64,000 nt of DNA from Paraniabella defluvii (GCA_019316985.1 CP079215.1:248001-312000); one strand, 5' to 3'. Positions 10,195-20,465 are shown, numbered from the stretch's first letter. Made by a program: numbers and translations. Notes: a model not told the origin generated them from the sequence alone.

Positions 10195-11045
10195 TTATTT
10201 GATGATTCTTTTTATTTTGTTCGCATCTGATATTAACGACTGTAAGTTTTCCTGATCGCTGTTGGCGATATATTCCTTAAACTTTGTTAACTGGTCGATA
10301 TGCTCTGTAAGCACATCCAGGATATTATCTTTATTCTGTAAAAAAATAGGCACCCACATAGACGGGTTACTTTTAGCCAAACGTACCGTACTTTCAAAAC
10401 CCGCCGATGCGATCTGGAAAATAGCGCTTTCTACTTTCTCTTTTTCCAATACCGTATTAGCCAGCGCAAACGATGTAATATGCGATATATGACTTACATA
10501 CGCCACGTGAAGGTCATGGGCACGGGCATCCATATCTACCAGCCGCATACCTATTTTCCGGTACATTTTTTCCACCCATTCCACTGCGTCTGTGTCGCTT
10601 TCGCTACGGTTGCAAATGATCACCGCTTTGTCCTCAAAAGCGCCCCTTACTGCCGCCGCCGGACCACTGTACTCGGTACCCCACATAGGGTGGGTAGCCA
10701 CATAACGCCCGCGGTTGGGATGATTTTGTACCGCCGCTATCAGGTCAGACTTGGTAGAACCCATATCCATCACTACCTGGTCGGTCACCTTATCCAATAC
10801 CTGAGGCAACAGGTTTACCTGTACATTCACAGGAACCGACAATATAATGACATCGGCCGCTTCGATAGCCTCTTCCAGCGGCAATACCTCATCTACCAGT
10901 TCATATTCCAGTGCCTGCTCTGCATGTTTTGCACTGGCCTCCACACCAATTAATCGCGAGGAAAGTTTTTTCTCGTGCAACTGTAACGCCATTGATCCCC
11001 AATAAGCCCCACTCCTACAATTGCTATTTTTTTCCGGTTGTTCAT
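10195..11045 (-). CDS. tyrA: Prephenate dehydrogenase (frameshifted start)
   Basis: NAD(P)-dependent oxidative decarboxylation of prephenate in Tyr synthesis. The repaired N-terminus from the ATG at 11045 is MNNRKKIAIVGVGLIGGSMA, with the Rossmann motif GVGLIGGS. One G must be added to the GGGG run near 10995. Also visible are 'DMGSTKSDLIAAVQ' and 'THPMWGTEYSGPAAA', both conserved in the family. Length is about 283 aa, with no ACT domain at the C-terminus. It lies between the GxxExxY gene and the DAHP synthase. Confidence 0.92.
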
Positions 11046-11052
11046 AATTCCA

Positions 11053-11092
11053 GGTGTGTCACAAAGAGCACAGAGACCCACAGAGTGACACA
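11053..11092. repeat. CACAGAG-type degenerate repeat after the GxxExxY gene
   Basis: Short degenerate units 'tcacaaag', 'gcacagag', 'ccacagag' and 'tgacaca' sit directly downstream of the GxxExxY stop. Related units lie just upstream of the same gene at 11468-11500. This arrangement around GxxExxY genes recurs in Bacteroidota, as I recall. Confidence 0.45.
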
Positions 11093-11096
11093 AAAA

Positions 11097-11467
11097 TTAA
11101 TTTATAATTCTCTTAATACCATTTTTCAGTACGCTCACGCGAAAATTCAACAAGAGACCCAATTTATAATTTCCAAGTTTCAGGTAAGTTAACAATTGAG
11201 CACTGTGCACATTATTCAAAGCCTCTACTGTCTTAATTTCAATGACCACCTTTTCTTCTACTACTAAATCCATCCTATATCCGTGGTCGAGTTTTATTTC
11301 TTTGTAAACAATCGGCATTGGCTTCTCCTTTCTACCAAAAGACCGCTATTCAGTAGATCATACCTTAAACATTCTCTATAGGCGGATTCCAATAATCCCG
11401 GTCCCAGCGTTCTATGCACCTCAATCGCACACCCTATAATGATATTTGATATGTGGTTTTCAACCAT
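11097..11467 (-). CDS. GxxExxY family protein (PDDEXK-like), frameshifted
   Basis: Repaired protein of about 123 aa from the ATG at 11467: '[20 protein letters not shown]' followed by AYREC, giving the naming motif G-x-x-E-x-x-Y (GLLESAY). It continues with '[19 protein letters not shown]', the D...ExK core of PDDEXK nucleases. One A is missing near 11330. Family members are predicted nuclease-fold proteins of unknown function. It sits oddly inside the aromatic operon between an aminotransferase and tyrA, flanked by degenerate CACAAAG repeats, which suggests a later insertion. Confidence 0.8.
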
Positions 11468-11500
11468 AACACTTTGTGTTCCTTTGTGTAAACACTCCGT
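11468..11500. repeat. CACAAAG-type degenerate repeat before the GxxExxY gene
   Basis: Units such as 'acactttgtgt' and 'cctttgtgt' read on the minus strand as cacaaagg and cacaaagtg. They fill the gap between the aminotransferase stop and the GxxExxY start and match the theme found on the other side of the gene. Confidence 0.4.
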
Positions 11501-11512
11501 GACCTTAGTGTC

Positions 11513-12678
11513 CTATTTTTTAAACTTTAAACTATTCGCCACCCTGCTAATCGCTTCGTCAAACCGCTCAACTGACCCACACAGGCTTATTCTTATGTAT
11601 TGTGTTCCGGCACTGCCGAAAATTCCGCCAGGTGTAATAAACACATTGGCTTTATATAATACGTCATCTGCTATGTCATAACCATCTTTGTATCCCGCCG
11701 GTATGCGTGCCCATACAAACATACCCACCTGGTTTTTAGAATAGCTGGCGCCCAAAAGATCCAACAGTTCAAAAACCTTCTCTCTTCTTTCCTGTAAATA
11801 GCATTTACTTCATCGTGCCACTCTTTACCCAGTGTAAGTGCTTTTGCAGCCGCCAATTGTAAAGGCAGGAACATGCCGCTATCCATATTGCTTTTAAAGC
11901 GCAGTACTTCATTAATTCTTTCGGCTGCGCCGCAAAGCACACCTACCCGCCATCCGGCCATATTGTGCGACTTGCTTAGTGAGTTTAATTCAATCACCAC
12001 ATCTTTCGCTCCTTCTATGCTCAGCAAGCTCGTGGGTTCATCGTTCAGGATGAAGCTGTACGGATTATCATGCACAATCAAAATATCGTGTTTCCGCGCA
12101 AAAGCAATCAGCTCTTCAAACACCTGCTTATCCGGCTGCTGGCCCGTGGGCATCTGCGGATAGTTTACAAAGAACAATTTCACTCTGCTCAGGTCTGTTG
12201 CTTCTATTGCCTCAAAATCCGGCTGGTAATTGTTTTCCTCCTTTAAGTCGTAATCAATACAAACACCTCCGGCAATAGTTACATTACTACGGTAAGTAGG
12301 ATATCCGGGATTAGGCACCAGAACACCATCTCCTTGGTTTAAATAGGTCATACAAATATGCATGATGCCTTCTTTACTTCCTATCAGCGGCAGGACTTCT
12401 GTATCGGCATTTAATGCCACCCCATACCAGCGCTGATACCAATCTGCAAAAGCCTTTCTTAAAACAGGGCTACCTTTATAGTTCTGGTAACCGTGCACAT
12501 TGGGCTTCTGGGCTTCTTCAAACAAAACCTTTACTACATCGGGATGCGGTGGTAAATCCGGGCTTCCAATACCCAGGTTTACAATATTCTTACCCTGTTT
12601 ATTCAGTTCATCTATCTCACGCAGTTTTTGCGAAAAGTAGTATTCTCCTACCCCCTGCAATCTTTTTGCTACTTCCAT
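11513..12678 (-). CDS. Class I/II PLP aminotransferase, probably for aromatic amino acids (frameshifted)
   Basis: Fold-type I aminotransferase: 'NLGIGSPDLPPHPDVV' at the N-terminus, 'PNPGYPTYRSNVTIAGG' in the middle, and 'LNSLSKSHNMAGWRVG', where the Lys of SLSKS should bind PLP. The frame breaks near 11790 in a short run. Repaired length is about 389 aa. Sequence style resembles LL-diaminopimelate aminotransferase relatives, but the position between pheA and tyrA, with a 10-nt overlap with the pheA end, argues for phenylpyruvate or prephenate as the keto substrate. The exact substrate is an inference. Confidence 0.85.
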
Positions 12679-13547
12679 ATACCTTTATTATAAATGCCGT
12701 AAATTTTAATAGCTTCTGTTAATGGCTTTAATTTTTCGATCACCTTTTCAAAGGTTTTGATATTCTCAAATTCAAGATCTGCATGAAACTGGTACTTAAA
12801 CTCGGAGCCTGGAATAGGGAAGCTTTGCAGCTTTGACATGTTTACTTTATGTATCGCCATTACCCCAGCACCCTCGCGAGCGCGCCCTCCTTGTGTATGG
12901 TTTGAAAATTGATCGATGCTTTATTACCTGTTTGAGGCTCTTGAATATCCTCGGGCCTTTTTAAAACCAGGAAACGCGTATAATTTTTTTCAGTGTCTGG
13001 ATCTTGGGCGCTATAATATTCAAATCATAGATTTCCGCGGCCAGGCTGCTCGCAATAGCGGCAGTATGCTTGCTTTTATATTGTGCTATATGTTTAGCAC
13101 TCAGGGCGGTATCGTCACTCTCTACCAGTTTCCATTTATACTGGTCGAGGTATTCATAACATTGCTGAAGCGCCATAGTGTGTGAATGCACTTCTTTAAT
13201 GTCATCCAGGGTTACACCATGATTTACCAAAAGATTCTGGTGTATCTGCATGTACACTTCACCCACAATCTTCAGATTGCTACCCTGGATCAGATTGTAG
13301 TTAGCCAGGATACTGCCGGCTATTGAGTTTTCAATGGCCATGATACACCCATCAGTTCTGTCGGCATCCTTCGCTGCCGCCACTACATCTTTGAACGTGG
13401 TGCAGCATTCGACTGTTACATCTTTATTAAAAAATGATTAGCGGCCTGTTGATGAAAACATCCTTCAAAGCCCTGGATAGCCATATGAGGCGTGCGCTTT
13501 GGTTTACTTATTGTTTGTTCCTGCGAACTGTTGGCTTTCGGCACCAT
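12669..13547 (-). CDS. pheA: Prephenate dehydratase with C-terminal ACT domain (frameshifted)
   Basis: Converts prephenate to phenylpyruvate. Repaired order: 'MAIQGFEGCFHQQAANHFF', 'GCIMAIENSIAGSILANY' (the ENS motif), 'NYTRFLVL' (the TRF catalytic motif), then an ACT domain from 'KEGALARVLGVMAIHKVN'. The ACT domain normally senses Phe. Three frame breaks (T6 near 13427, A5 near 12985, G run near 12863) are each repaired by one base. No chorismate mutase is fused; that activity is on the DAHP synthase. The start is at 13547, or the ATG nearer 'AIQGFEG'. First structural gene of the operon. Confidence 0.93.
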
Positions 13548-13587
13548 TTTAAAACTTTTACTTAATCCGGCGGGCCGGGCAAGTACT

Positions 13588-13618
13588 AAAAAAATCCCGG
13601 CTTTCTTTTGCCAGGATT
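13588..13618 (-). terminator. Attenuator terminator upstream of pheA
   Basis: On the minus strand AATCCTGGC (13610-13618) pairs with GCCGGGATT (13593-13601), followed by a seven-T run. It lies 41 nt before pheA and after a Phe-rich leader ORF. The leader's GCCGGGA (13666-13672) can pair with the same 5' arm as an antiterminator. Confidence 0.85.
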
Positions 13619-13656
13619 CTTTTTATGTTGACTTATTTTTATCTGTTTCGTTTCAA

Positions 13657-13728
13657 CTAAAGCATTCCCGGCTTCATTTCAAAAAAGAAGCTAAAATAAA
13701 AACCGGTAAAAAATCGAGTTGCTTTCAT
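13657..13728 (-). CDS. Phe-rich leader peptide of the aromatic amino acid operon
   Basis: Intact 72-nt ORF of 23 codons plus TAG, needing no frame correction. It begins MKATRFFTGFYFSFFFE, with seven Phe and one Tyr within residues 6-16. Composition and position match the pheL leader peptides of enterobacterial attenuators, although the sequence is unrelated. It starts 7 nt after a consensus -7 box, and its stop is 39 nt before the terminator stem. Ribosome stalling at the Phe codons would leave GCCGGGA near the end of the ORF free to block the terminator. Confidence 0.85.
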   Translation of the reverse strand: MKATRFFTGFYFSFFFEMKPGML

Positions 13729-13735
13729 TACACCG

Positions 13736-13766
13736 CAAATTTAAAAGATAAAATCAAATAAACAAA
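13736..13766 (-). promoter_or_regulatory. Bacteroidota-type promoter of the aromatic operon
   Basis: TTTG (13763-13766), a 19-nt spacer and TAAATTTG (13736-13743) match the consensus. Spacing and the following CGGT are the same as in the trp leader promoter. The leader ATG follows after 7 nt. Confidence 0.75.
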
Positions 13767-13777
13767 TATATTTTTAT

Positions 13778-13789
13778 GCAAACGTTTGA
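13778..13789. promoter_or_regulatory. Palindrome GCAAACGTTTGa, LacI/PurR-box-like
   Basis: An AAACGTTT palindrome with a central CG, the shape of LacI-family operators, sits 11 nt upstream of the -33 box of the aromatic operon and upstream of divergent DUF92. The 13-mer ATGCAAACGTTTG recurs at 38795-38807. Function is unproven. Confidence 0.3.
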
Positions 13790-13860
13790 GCAATATGGTG
13801 TTCTTCCCAAACTAACAACCGGTAGTATAAAATGCAGTACAGTGGCCTATCTTGCAGCGT

Positions 13861-14571
13861 ATGACCCTACACATATGGATATGCCTGTTCATTATCATTA
13901 CCGGGATGGCCGCCAGTGTAATGCTGAAAAAACTAACCCTTTCGGCAGCTGCTACCGGCGGCTTGTTTAGTGGCTGCATTTATGCGGGCGCCGGACTGGG
14001 CGGAATAAGTTGTATGGGGCTCTTTTTCATGCTTGGAGTAATATCTACTTCCTGGAAATCATCTCAGAAATCAAAAGAGGGGCTTGCAGAGCCTCGAAAA
14101 GGCAAACGAACGGCATCTCAGGTATTTGCCAATGCGGGAGCGGCTGCCATAGCAGGTTTCATTCATTTTGTTCTACCCGAACTTCATATACCTGCGCCGC
14201 TGATCATTGCCGGCTGCTTTGCGGCCGCCACTTCAGATACGATGTCTTCTGAATTGGGTAATGTATATGGCAAGCGTTTTTATAATGTGCTGTCTTTCGG
14301 GAAAGGTATAAAAGGACGCAATGGTATGATCAGTATGGAAGGAACCCTGGTCGGGCTCTTGGGCAGCGTCATCATTGCAGCCGCTTATTGCATATGGTAT
14401 GGTTGGCATATACATTTTTTGCTGATTATCATTGCCGGAATGGCGGGTAATATTGCAGACTCGGTACTCGGTGGGGCATTGGAAAACCGCGGGCTGATCA
14501 GCAACAACGCAGTAAACTTTTTAAACACCTGTATCGCCGGAACAGTCATAATCATCTTAAATGCTGTTTAG
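13861..14571 (+). CDS. DUF92 family integral membrane protein
   Basis: Intact, 236 aa from the ATG at 13861. A TTG 9 nt upstream is in frame but less likely. Six or so hydrophobic helices are seen, including 'IWICLFIIITGMAASVML', with the family features 'KKLTLSAAATGG', 'FANAGAAAIAGF' and 'AATSDTMSSELG'. DUF92 is the TMEM19/VTE6-related group; a plant member is a phytyl-phosphate kinase, but bacterial roles are mostly unknown. It is divergent from the aromatic operon, sharing a 130-nt intergenic region. No partner gene identifies a substrate. Confidence 0.85.
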   Translation: MTLHIWICLFIIITGMAASVMLKKLTLSAAATGGLFSGCIYAGAGLGGISCMGLFFMLGVISTSWKSSQKSKEGLAEPRKGKRTASQVFANAGAAAIAGFIHFVLPELHIPAPLIIAGCFAAATSDTMSSELGNVYGKRFYNVLSFGKGIKGRNGMISMEGTLVGLLGSVIIAAAYCIWYGWHIHFLLIIIAGMAGNIADSVLGGALENRGLISNNAVNFLNTCIAGTVIIILNAV

Positions 14572-14690
14572 CGGCCTGAGCCAATGGCATACAATTGAGC
14601 CCATAATTTAACTAAGCGTTAGTATTATTTTGTTCTAATTTACATTTTGATGTTTTACTCATTATGGCAATAGCGATTAACTTTGTATAG

Positions 14691-15405
14691 TTGAAAACCC
14701 TTTGGAAATATTGCATCTGCGCACTAACTGCTATAGCTTTTGTATGGCATGCCCGTGCGCAAACGGCTCCGCCAGCCGACAGCATCCGTATTCCCCGAGG
14801 CCCAGCATGGAAGAAGTGATGAAAGACTGGGGTCCGAACGATCTTACAAAAGTAGGCGCCATATGGTATGGAACGGATTACAATTCATTTAAAATGATGC
14901 CTTATGCCGAGGAGGAAAACGTATGGATATCCAAACTTCCTCCGGCAAAACTCGAGCAGGTTAAAAGGAATACAACCGGCTTAGAAATGCGGTATATGTT
15001 TGCTATCCTTATGCACGTATTGCAGGAAATACTATCAACCAAATCAACAGGGAGGCTGAAGCATTGGGCAGAAAAGACAAAAAAGCGCTGATAAAGGCCA
15101 AAGAAAAAGAGCTCAAAAAGCAGTTTGCCGACCCGCTGACCAACCTGTCGGTATACCAGGGCAAGGTATTGATGAAACTGATCAACCGGCAAACAGGAAA
15201 TAACTGCTACGAGATCTTAAAAGAGTATAAAGGCGGATTGAATGCCCGTTTATACCAAACGGTTGCTTTTTTCTACGGGGGTAGCTTAAAACAGGATTAT
15301 AACCTGAAGGATAATTTTGACCGCGATATTGAAAATTTCGTGCGAGAAATTGATGCCAGCTGGTATAATAATCCTTACCAGAACCCGGCATATATCAGGC
15401 AATAG
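14691..15405 (+). CDS. DUF4294 domain protein, exported (frameshifted)
   Basis: A Bacteroidota family of unknown function. The C-terminal half is clear: 'KEYNRLRNAVYVCYPYARIA' and 'LTNLSVYQGKVLMKLINRQT', then 'GGLNARLYQTVAFFYGGSLK'. The N-terminus, read from a TTG at 14691, has a signal-like segment ending near 'VWHARAQ'. Breaks near 14810 and 14960 (AAAA) are repaired by single bases. TAACTTTG at 14678-14685 looks like its -7 box. Length is about 238 aa. The exact start codon is uncertain. Confidence 0.75.
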
Positions 15406-15586
15406 GTGAAAGTGCCATTCTCAAACAAAAAATGATCGGGGATGAAAGAAATGATCTTGCCAGGGCTCACCTCAGTGATTTACAGCATTTTTGGCCCCTT
15501 GATAATTTTCTCCTAATACTCCCGCCAAAAACTGTAAATGCAGGCTTTATCCCTATTTTTGCGAGCGTTATAAACTAAATTTTCAG

Positions 15587-18500
15587 ATGAATTTCAAAAA
15601 AGTAAACAACATCACCGGCTGGCTGGTTTTTGCGATAGCCACGCTTACCTATACACTAACCAGAGAAGCCAGGGGTTCTTTATGGGATTGTGGTGAATTT
15701 GTGGCCTGTGCCTTTAAGTTAGGAATGCCCCACCCTCCCGGTGCACCGCTGTTTACCTTGCTGGGAAGACTTTTCATCGTGTTATTTGGCGATAATCCGC
15801 AAACCGCAGGTAATGCTGTGAATTTTATGAGTGCTTTGGCCAGTGCTGGCACCATTCTTTTCCTGTTTTGGACCATTACCCATTTTGCGCGGAAAATGTT
15901 TGTAAAACCAGGCGAAGTGCTCAACCAGCCTCAATTGATCACTGTAATGGGCGCAGGTGTAGTGGGCGCGTTGGCCTATACATTTACCGATTCATTCTGG
16001 TATAGTGCGGTAGAAGGCGAGGTATATGCTTTATCCTCTTTTTTACCGCCTTCGTATTCTGGATCATGCTGAAGTGGGAACATGCTGATGAGCATGCCGG
16101 CGATAATGAAGCAGGAAGGGTTAACAGTGACCGGTGGATCGTATTCCTGTTCTTTATGATGGGACTTTCTATCGGCGTTCACTTATTAAACCTGTTAACG
16201 ATACCGGCTATTGTGATGATTTATTATTACCGCCGCTACAAGCCTACTACCAAGGGTGCAATTATTGCTTTCCTGATAGGCTGTGTGATCACGGGCATCG
16301 TTCAGGTAGCCGTAATACAATACAGTATGAAGGCCGCAGGCTGGTTCGATATCTTATTTGTAAACAGCTTTGGTCTGCCTTTCTTCTCGGGCTTCGCCGC
16401 TTACTTTATTATTATAGCGCTGCTGATTGCGTGGGCATTAACGTTTAAAGCCAATGTTTCCAAAGGGAAGATTATTGCCTGGACCGCATTATTTTTGCAT
16501 TAGCCTTTTTACCATTTGCTTTTTCCGGCACCATGGCGGCATTCAAGATCATTTTATTACTGATCATCGGCGCTGCCCTGGGATATTTTATTAAAACTTC
16601 AGCTTTAAAAGTGCTGAAATTATCGCTTTGGTGTTATGCATTCATGATGCTGGGGTACTTTATGTATTTCACTTCCATGATCCGAAGCCATGCGAACCCG
16701 GGTATAGACATGAATAATGTGGACAACCCGATCAACCTGGTGTATTACCTGGGACGCGAGCAATATGGCAGCGCCCCCTTATTTATGGTCCTCATTTCGC
16801 TGCCCAATACAGGGATGATGATGGCGACGGGATGGTGGATATGGAGCTGGGCGAAATGAAGTATGTAAAAGGAAAAGATAAATACATAGCTTCGGGAAGG
16901 GATCGTAAACCTTTATACCAAAGCAGCGACATGCAGCTGTTCCCGCGTGTATGGGATTCCAGCAACGATCAGAACCATGCCCAGTTTTATGCAGACTGGT
17001 TAAACCTGGAACAGAACCGGGATCCAAATACCGGCCAGGTTACCTCTTACGGAGCGCCAAGCTATGGTGACAATATTAACTGGTTCCTGACCTACCAGAC
17101 GGATTTTCTTTTCATGCGGTACTTTATGTGGAACTTTGCCGGTCGCCAGAACGACTTGCAGGGATTTGGTAATAAAAGGGACGGTAACTGGATATCCGGC
17201 ATCAGCCTGATGGACAATGCACGCCTCGGCGACCAGAGTAAAATGCCGGATAGTTTAAAAGCCAATAAGGCCAACAATAAACTGTTTATGTTGCCGCTCA
17301 TTTTAGGTGTATTGGGATTTGTTTTCCAGCTTTTAAGAAACAAGAACGATTTTATTGTCACAGCCATTCTTTTCTTCTTCCTGGGCGAAGCCATCGTACT
17401 GTACCTGAATGCGCCGGGTAATATGCCGAGGGAAAGGGACTATGTGTTTGTAGGTGCGATGTATGTATTTGCTATCTGGATCGGTATTTCGGTATTGGCT
17501 TTTGTGCGGCTGGCGCTGGAGAAAACCGATAAAGAGCTGTTTAAGAAAGTATTGATTTATGGAGCTACCGTAACCTTTCTTGTTACCATCATCAGCAGCC
17601 TTACAGGATCTGCCGGCGGAGCGATCATGGCAGGCCTGATTGCAGCTATTTTATTTGCTGCCGTGGTGGCGGTGGTTACCTATATTATAAAAGCCGCTTC
17701 CGGAAAAGGTACCAATTTCAAAATGGCCGGTATTACCGCAGGAGCTATCTGCCTGCTGGTACCCGTACTGATGGCGCAGCAGGAATGGGACGATCATGAC
17801 CGTAGCCAGAAAACGCTGGCACCCGACCTGGCTAAAGATTACCTGGAAAGCTGCGCACCTAATGCCATCCTTTTCACCTTTGGCGACAACGATACCTACC
17901 CGCTGTGGTACGCACAGGAAGTAGAAGGCATCAGACCAGATATCCGTATTATTAATACCAGCTCTGGGTATCGACTGGTACATCAACCAGCTTCGTTACA
18001 AGATCAATAAAGCAGACAGTGTTGATGTGATCTGGTCGCCCGAACAAATAGAAGGACATAACCGGGAGTACATCCGCCTGGGACAACAGCAGGGCCAGAA
18101 TATAGACGCCAATGCTTTCTATCCTTTATATGACATCATGAAAGATTACCTGGGCCAGGAGGTGAAGGATGACGACGGTAACGATGTAGGTCCGAATACC
18201 ATGCCTTTCAAAAAATTCTTTGTACCGGTAGATAAGCAGCTGGTGTACAAAAACGGTACGGCAACGCCTGCCGACAGCGTTGTAGATCAGCTGGCATTTG
18301 AAATTCCCTCTAACGCTATCGCACGCAACGATCTCATTATGCTGAATATTATTGCCACCAATAAATGGCAGAGACCTATTTATTTCACTGCTGCTTACGG
18401 TGAGTTAGGCTTTGGACAGCATCTTCGTAAAGACGGTCTTACCTACAGGCTGGTTCCTTTCGTGGTTAAAACACCCCAGCAAAACTGGGTTACCGATCAG

Positions 18501-19122
18501 GCGATGAGGGCGATGAGGGCAGGTGGTTCTTCTGTAAAAGATAATAATCTTACCGCCATTTATGAAAATCTGAAGAAGTTCCAGTTTGGTGGTGCCAATA
18601 AAAAAGGCGTGTATTATGATGAGGTAAACCGGCAATATCTTTTGAATATCAGGGCTATTTTTGCAGAAGCAGCAGGTAATCTGGCCGATGCAGGTAAAAC
18701 TGACGAAGCGATCAAATTGCTGAACAGGGAAGCGGAAGGTATCGACCCTGAAAATCTTCCTTATGGAATGACCAGCCGCTACAGCCAGCACAATCAAACA
18801 GGCATTCTGCTTACTGAAGCCTATTACAAAGCTGGTAAACTTGACCAGGCGCGTAAGGTAGCGGAGGATATTAAGAAGGATATAGCCAGCCAAAGAAGCT
18901 ATTACGAGTACCTTAAGGCTGAAAAACCGGAGTTTTATGCAGGGCTGGAACATACAGAAGTGATATTGAACGAAATAATGGGTGAAGTGTTGAGCCAGGT
19001 AGAGCAACAATATGATCCACTGAAAAAGCAGCTAAAAACCCGGCACAGGAACTTACGCCTGAAGCCCTGATGAAAGCAGCCGACAGCGCGAAAAAGCGAT
19101 GGCTAAAGACTCCGTTAAATAG
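15587..19122 (+). CDS. DUF2723 / GT117-like polytopic membrane protein (frameshifted)
   Basis: Very large protein of about 1180 aa. The N-terminal DUF2723 region contains 'TREARGSLWDCGEFVACAFK' and 'LGMPHPPGAPLFTLLGRLF', the acidic and His-Pro motifs of this PMT/GT-C-like family, followed by about a dozen membrane helices. The last third (after about 17800) is soluble and presumably periplasmic, with 'FTFGDNDTYPLWYAQEVEGI' and helical repeats near the end. Annotated relatives are glycosyltransferase family 117, suggesting protein or lipid glycosylation. At least five breaks (near 16060, 16500, 16850, 17985, 19040) are single-base errors. The true stop is at 19120-19122. TATTTTTG at 15554-15561 is a likely -7 box. 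Confidence 0.88.
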
Positions 19123-19141
19123 TACTGCAATATTGAATTTC

Positions 19142-19178
19142 AATAAAGGCTGTCCAATAGGGCGGCCTTTATTTTTTT
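19142..19178 (+). terminator. Terminator after the DUF2723 gene
   Basis: AATAAAGGC (19142-19150) pairs with GCCTTTATT (19164-19172), followed by a T run. It lies 20 nt after the stop. Confidence 0.85.
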
Positions 19179-19206
19179 CTCCTCTTCGTTAAGGTTCGGG
19201 CAGGAC

Positions 19207-19277
19207 AGGCTTTACCGCCAGGACGCAAAGTATTTTTATAAATAATTTTTCCTCGTGCCTTAGCGCCCTTGCGGTGA
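19207..19277. repeat. Intergenic inverted repeat of the CCGCnnGGnCGC type
   Basis: 'TACCGCCAGGACGCAAAG' near 19211 and, inverted, 'CACCGCAAGGGCGCTAAG' ending near 19276 form imperfect arms around an AT-rich centre. Such 'cgcaaag / gcgctaag' units are common intergenic repeats in this group. A second copy is at 20466-20524. Confidence 0.5.
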
Positions 19278-19354
19278 AACATATAGGTTGTCCTTTTATC
19301 CATTCTACTAATCAACCAATAAACCATTCAACCGGTAAAATGTTATATTTATAT

Positions 19355-20457
19355 ATGCGCGGATTTCATTTTTCAAAATTTGACAGTAACCAGGAAGGGA
19401 GATCGCCTTTTGAAAAACTTCTGGACATTTTTATGCAGTTGCTCACTTACACCAGTGGTGACGTAAGCGAAGCATTAGAATGGCTGAACGAACTGGACAA
19501 ACAATACCAGCTTACAGACCAGGATTATGGCATGGGTGATTTTATTGAAGATCTGAAGCAGAAGGGGTATATCACCGAAGACGAGCAAAGAGGCGAAATA
19601 AAGATCACACCCAAAACCGAACAGGGTATTCGTAAAAAAGCCTGGAAGAGATCTTCGGCAAGCTGAAAAAGAGCAGGCAGGGCGACCACAAAACCTTTAA
19701 GCCGGGCCAGGAGACGAGATCAACCCCGAAACAAGACCTTTCCAGTTTGGAGACATGCTGGAACAAATAGATTTCACCGAATCTATCCGCAACGCCCAGA
19801 TCAACCATGGAGTGGAGAGTTTTTCGCTTCGGGAAGACGACCTGAGCATTCGCGAAACAGATTTTAAAACCCAGACTTCAACGGTATTAATGATCGACAT
19901 ATCGCACTCTATGATACTGTATGGAGAAGATCGCATTACACCAGCCAAAAAAGTAGCCATGGCGCTGAGCGAACTCATCACTACCCGCTACCCTAAAGAC
20001 ACCCTGGACATTGTAGTTTTTGGGAATGATGCCTGGCCTGTGGAGATTAAAGACCTGCCTTACCTGCAGGTGGGGCCTTACCACACCAATACAGTAGCGG
20101 GTCTTGAACTGGCGATGGATATTTTAAGGCGGCGGAAAAATCCGAACAAGCAGATCTTTATGATCACCGATGGAAAGCCTACCTGTCTTAAAATCGGTAA
20201 GCGTTATTATAAAAATGCTTTTGGATTAGACCGCAAGGTGGTGAACTGTTGCATGAACCTGGCGGCCCAGTGCAAAAAAAAAAAAAAACAAGATACCTAT
20301 TACAACATTTATGATCGCTACTGATCCTTATCTGCAGCGCTTTGTGCAGGAATTTACGGAGATGAACCATGGCAAGGCCTACTTTGCCTCTCTGGACAAT
20401 CTGGGAAGCTTTATCTTTAAAGATTTTGAGAGCGGAAAATCTAAAAATGTATTCTGA
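19355..20457 (+). CDS. VWA-domain protein paired with a MoxR-like ATPase (frameshifted)
   Basis: The start MRGFHFSKF at 19355 is preferred; an in-frame ATG exists at 19340. An N-terminal helical region ('FMQLLTYTSGDVSEALEWLN') precedes a von Willebrand A domain with an intact MIDAS: 'MIDISHSM' (DxSxS) and 'FMITDGKPT'. Breaks occur near 19645 and in an A15 run at 20274-20288; A14 would continue as 'IPITTFMIATDPYLQRF'. Repaired length is about 367 aa. Pairing with the downstream AAA+ ATPase follows the MoxR/VWA rule, in which the pair remodels or activates another protein or inserts a metal. The client is unknown. Confidence 0.85.
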
Positions 20458-20465
20458 AAATATAG

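Noticed and set aside
13776..13970. 64-codon ORF overlapping the start of the DUF92 gene
   Set aside because: It is in another frame, His/Arg-rich without a recognisable pattern, and overlaps the clear DUF92 N-terminus. The intergenic promoter elements explain the sequence better.
20274..20288. A15 tract as phase-variation switch in the VWA gene
   Set aside because: Tempting because of the length, but with homopolymer errors everywhere the run length cannot be trusted. A14 restores the expected frame.
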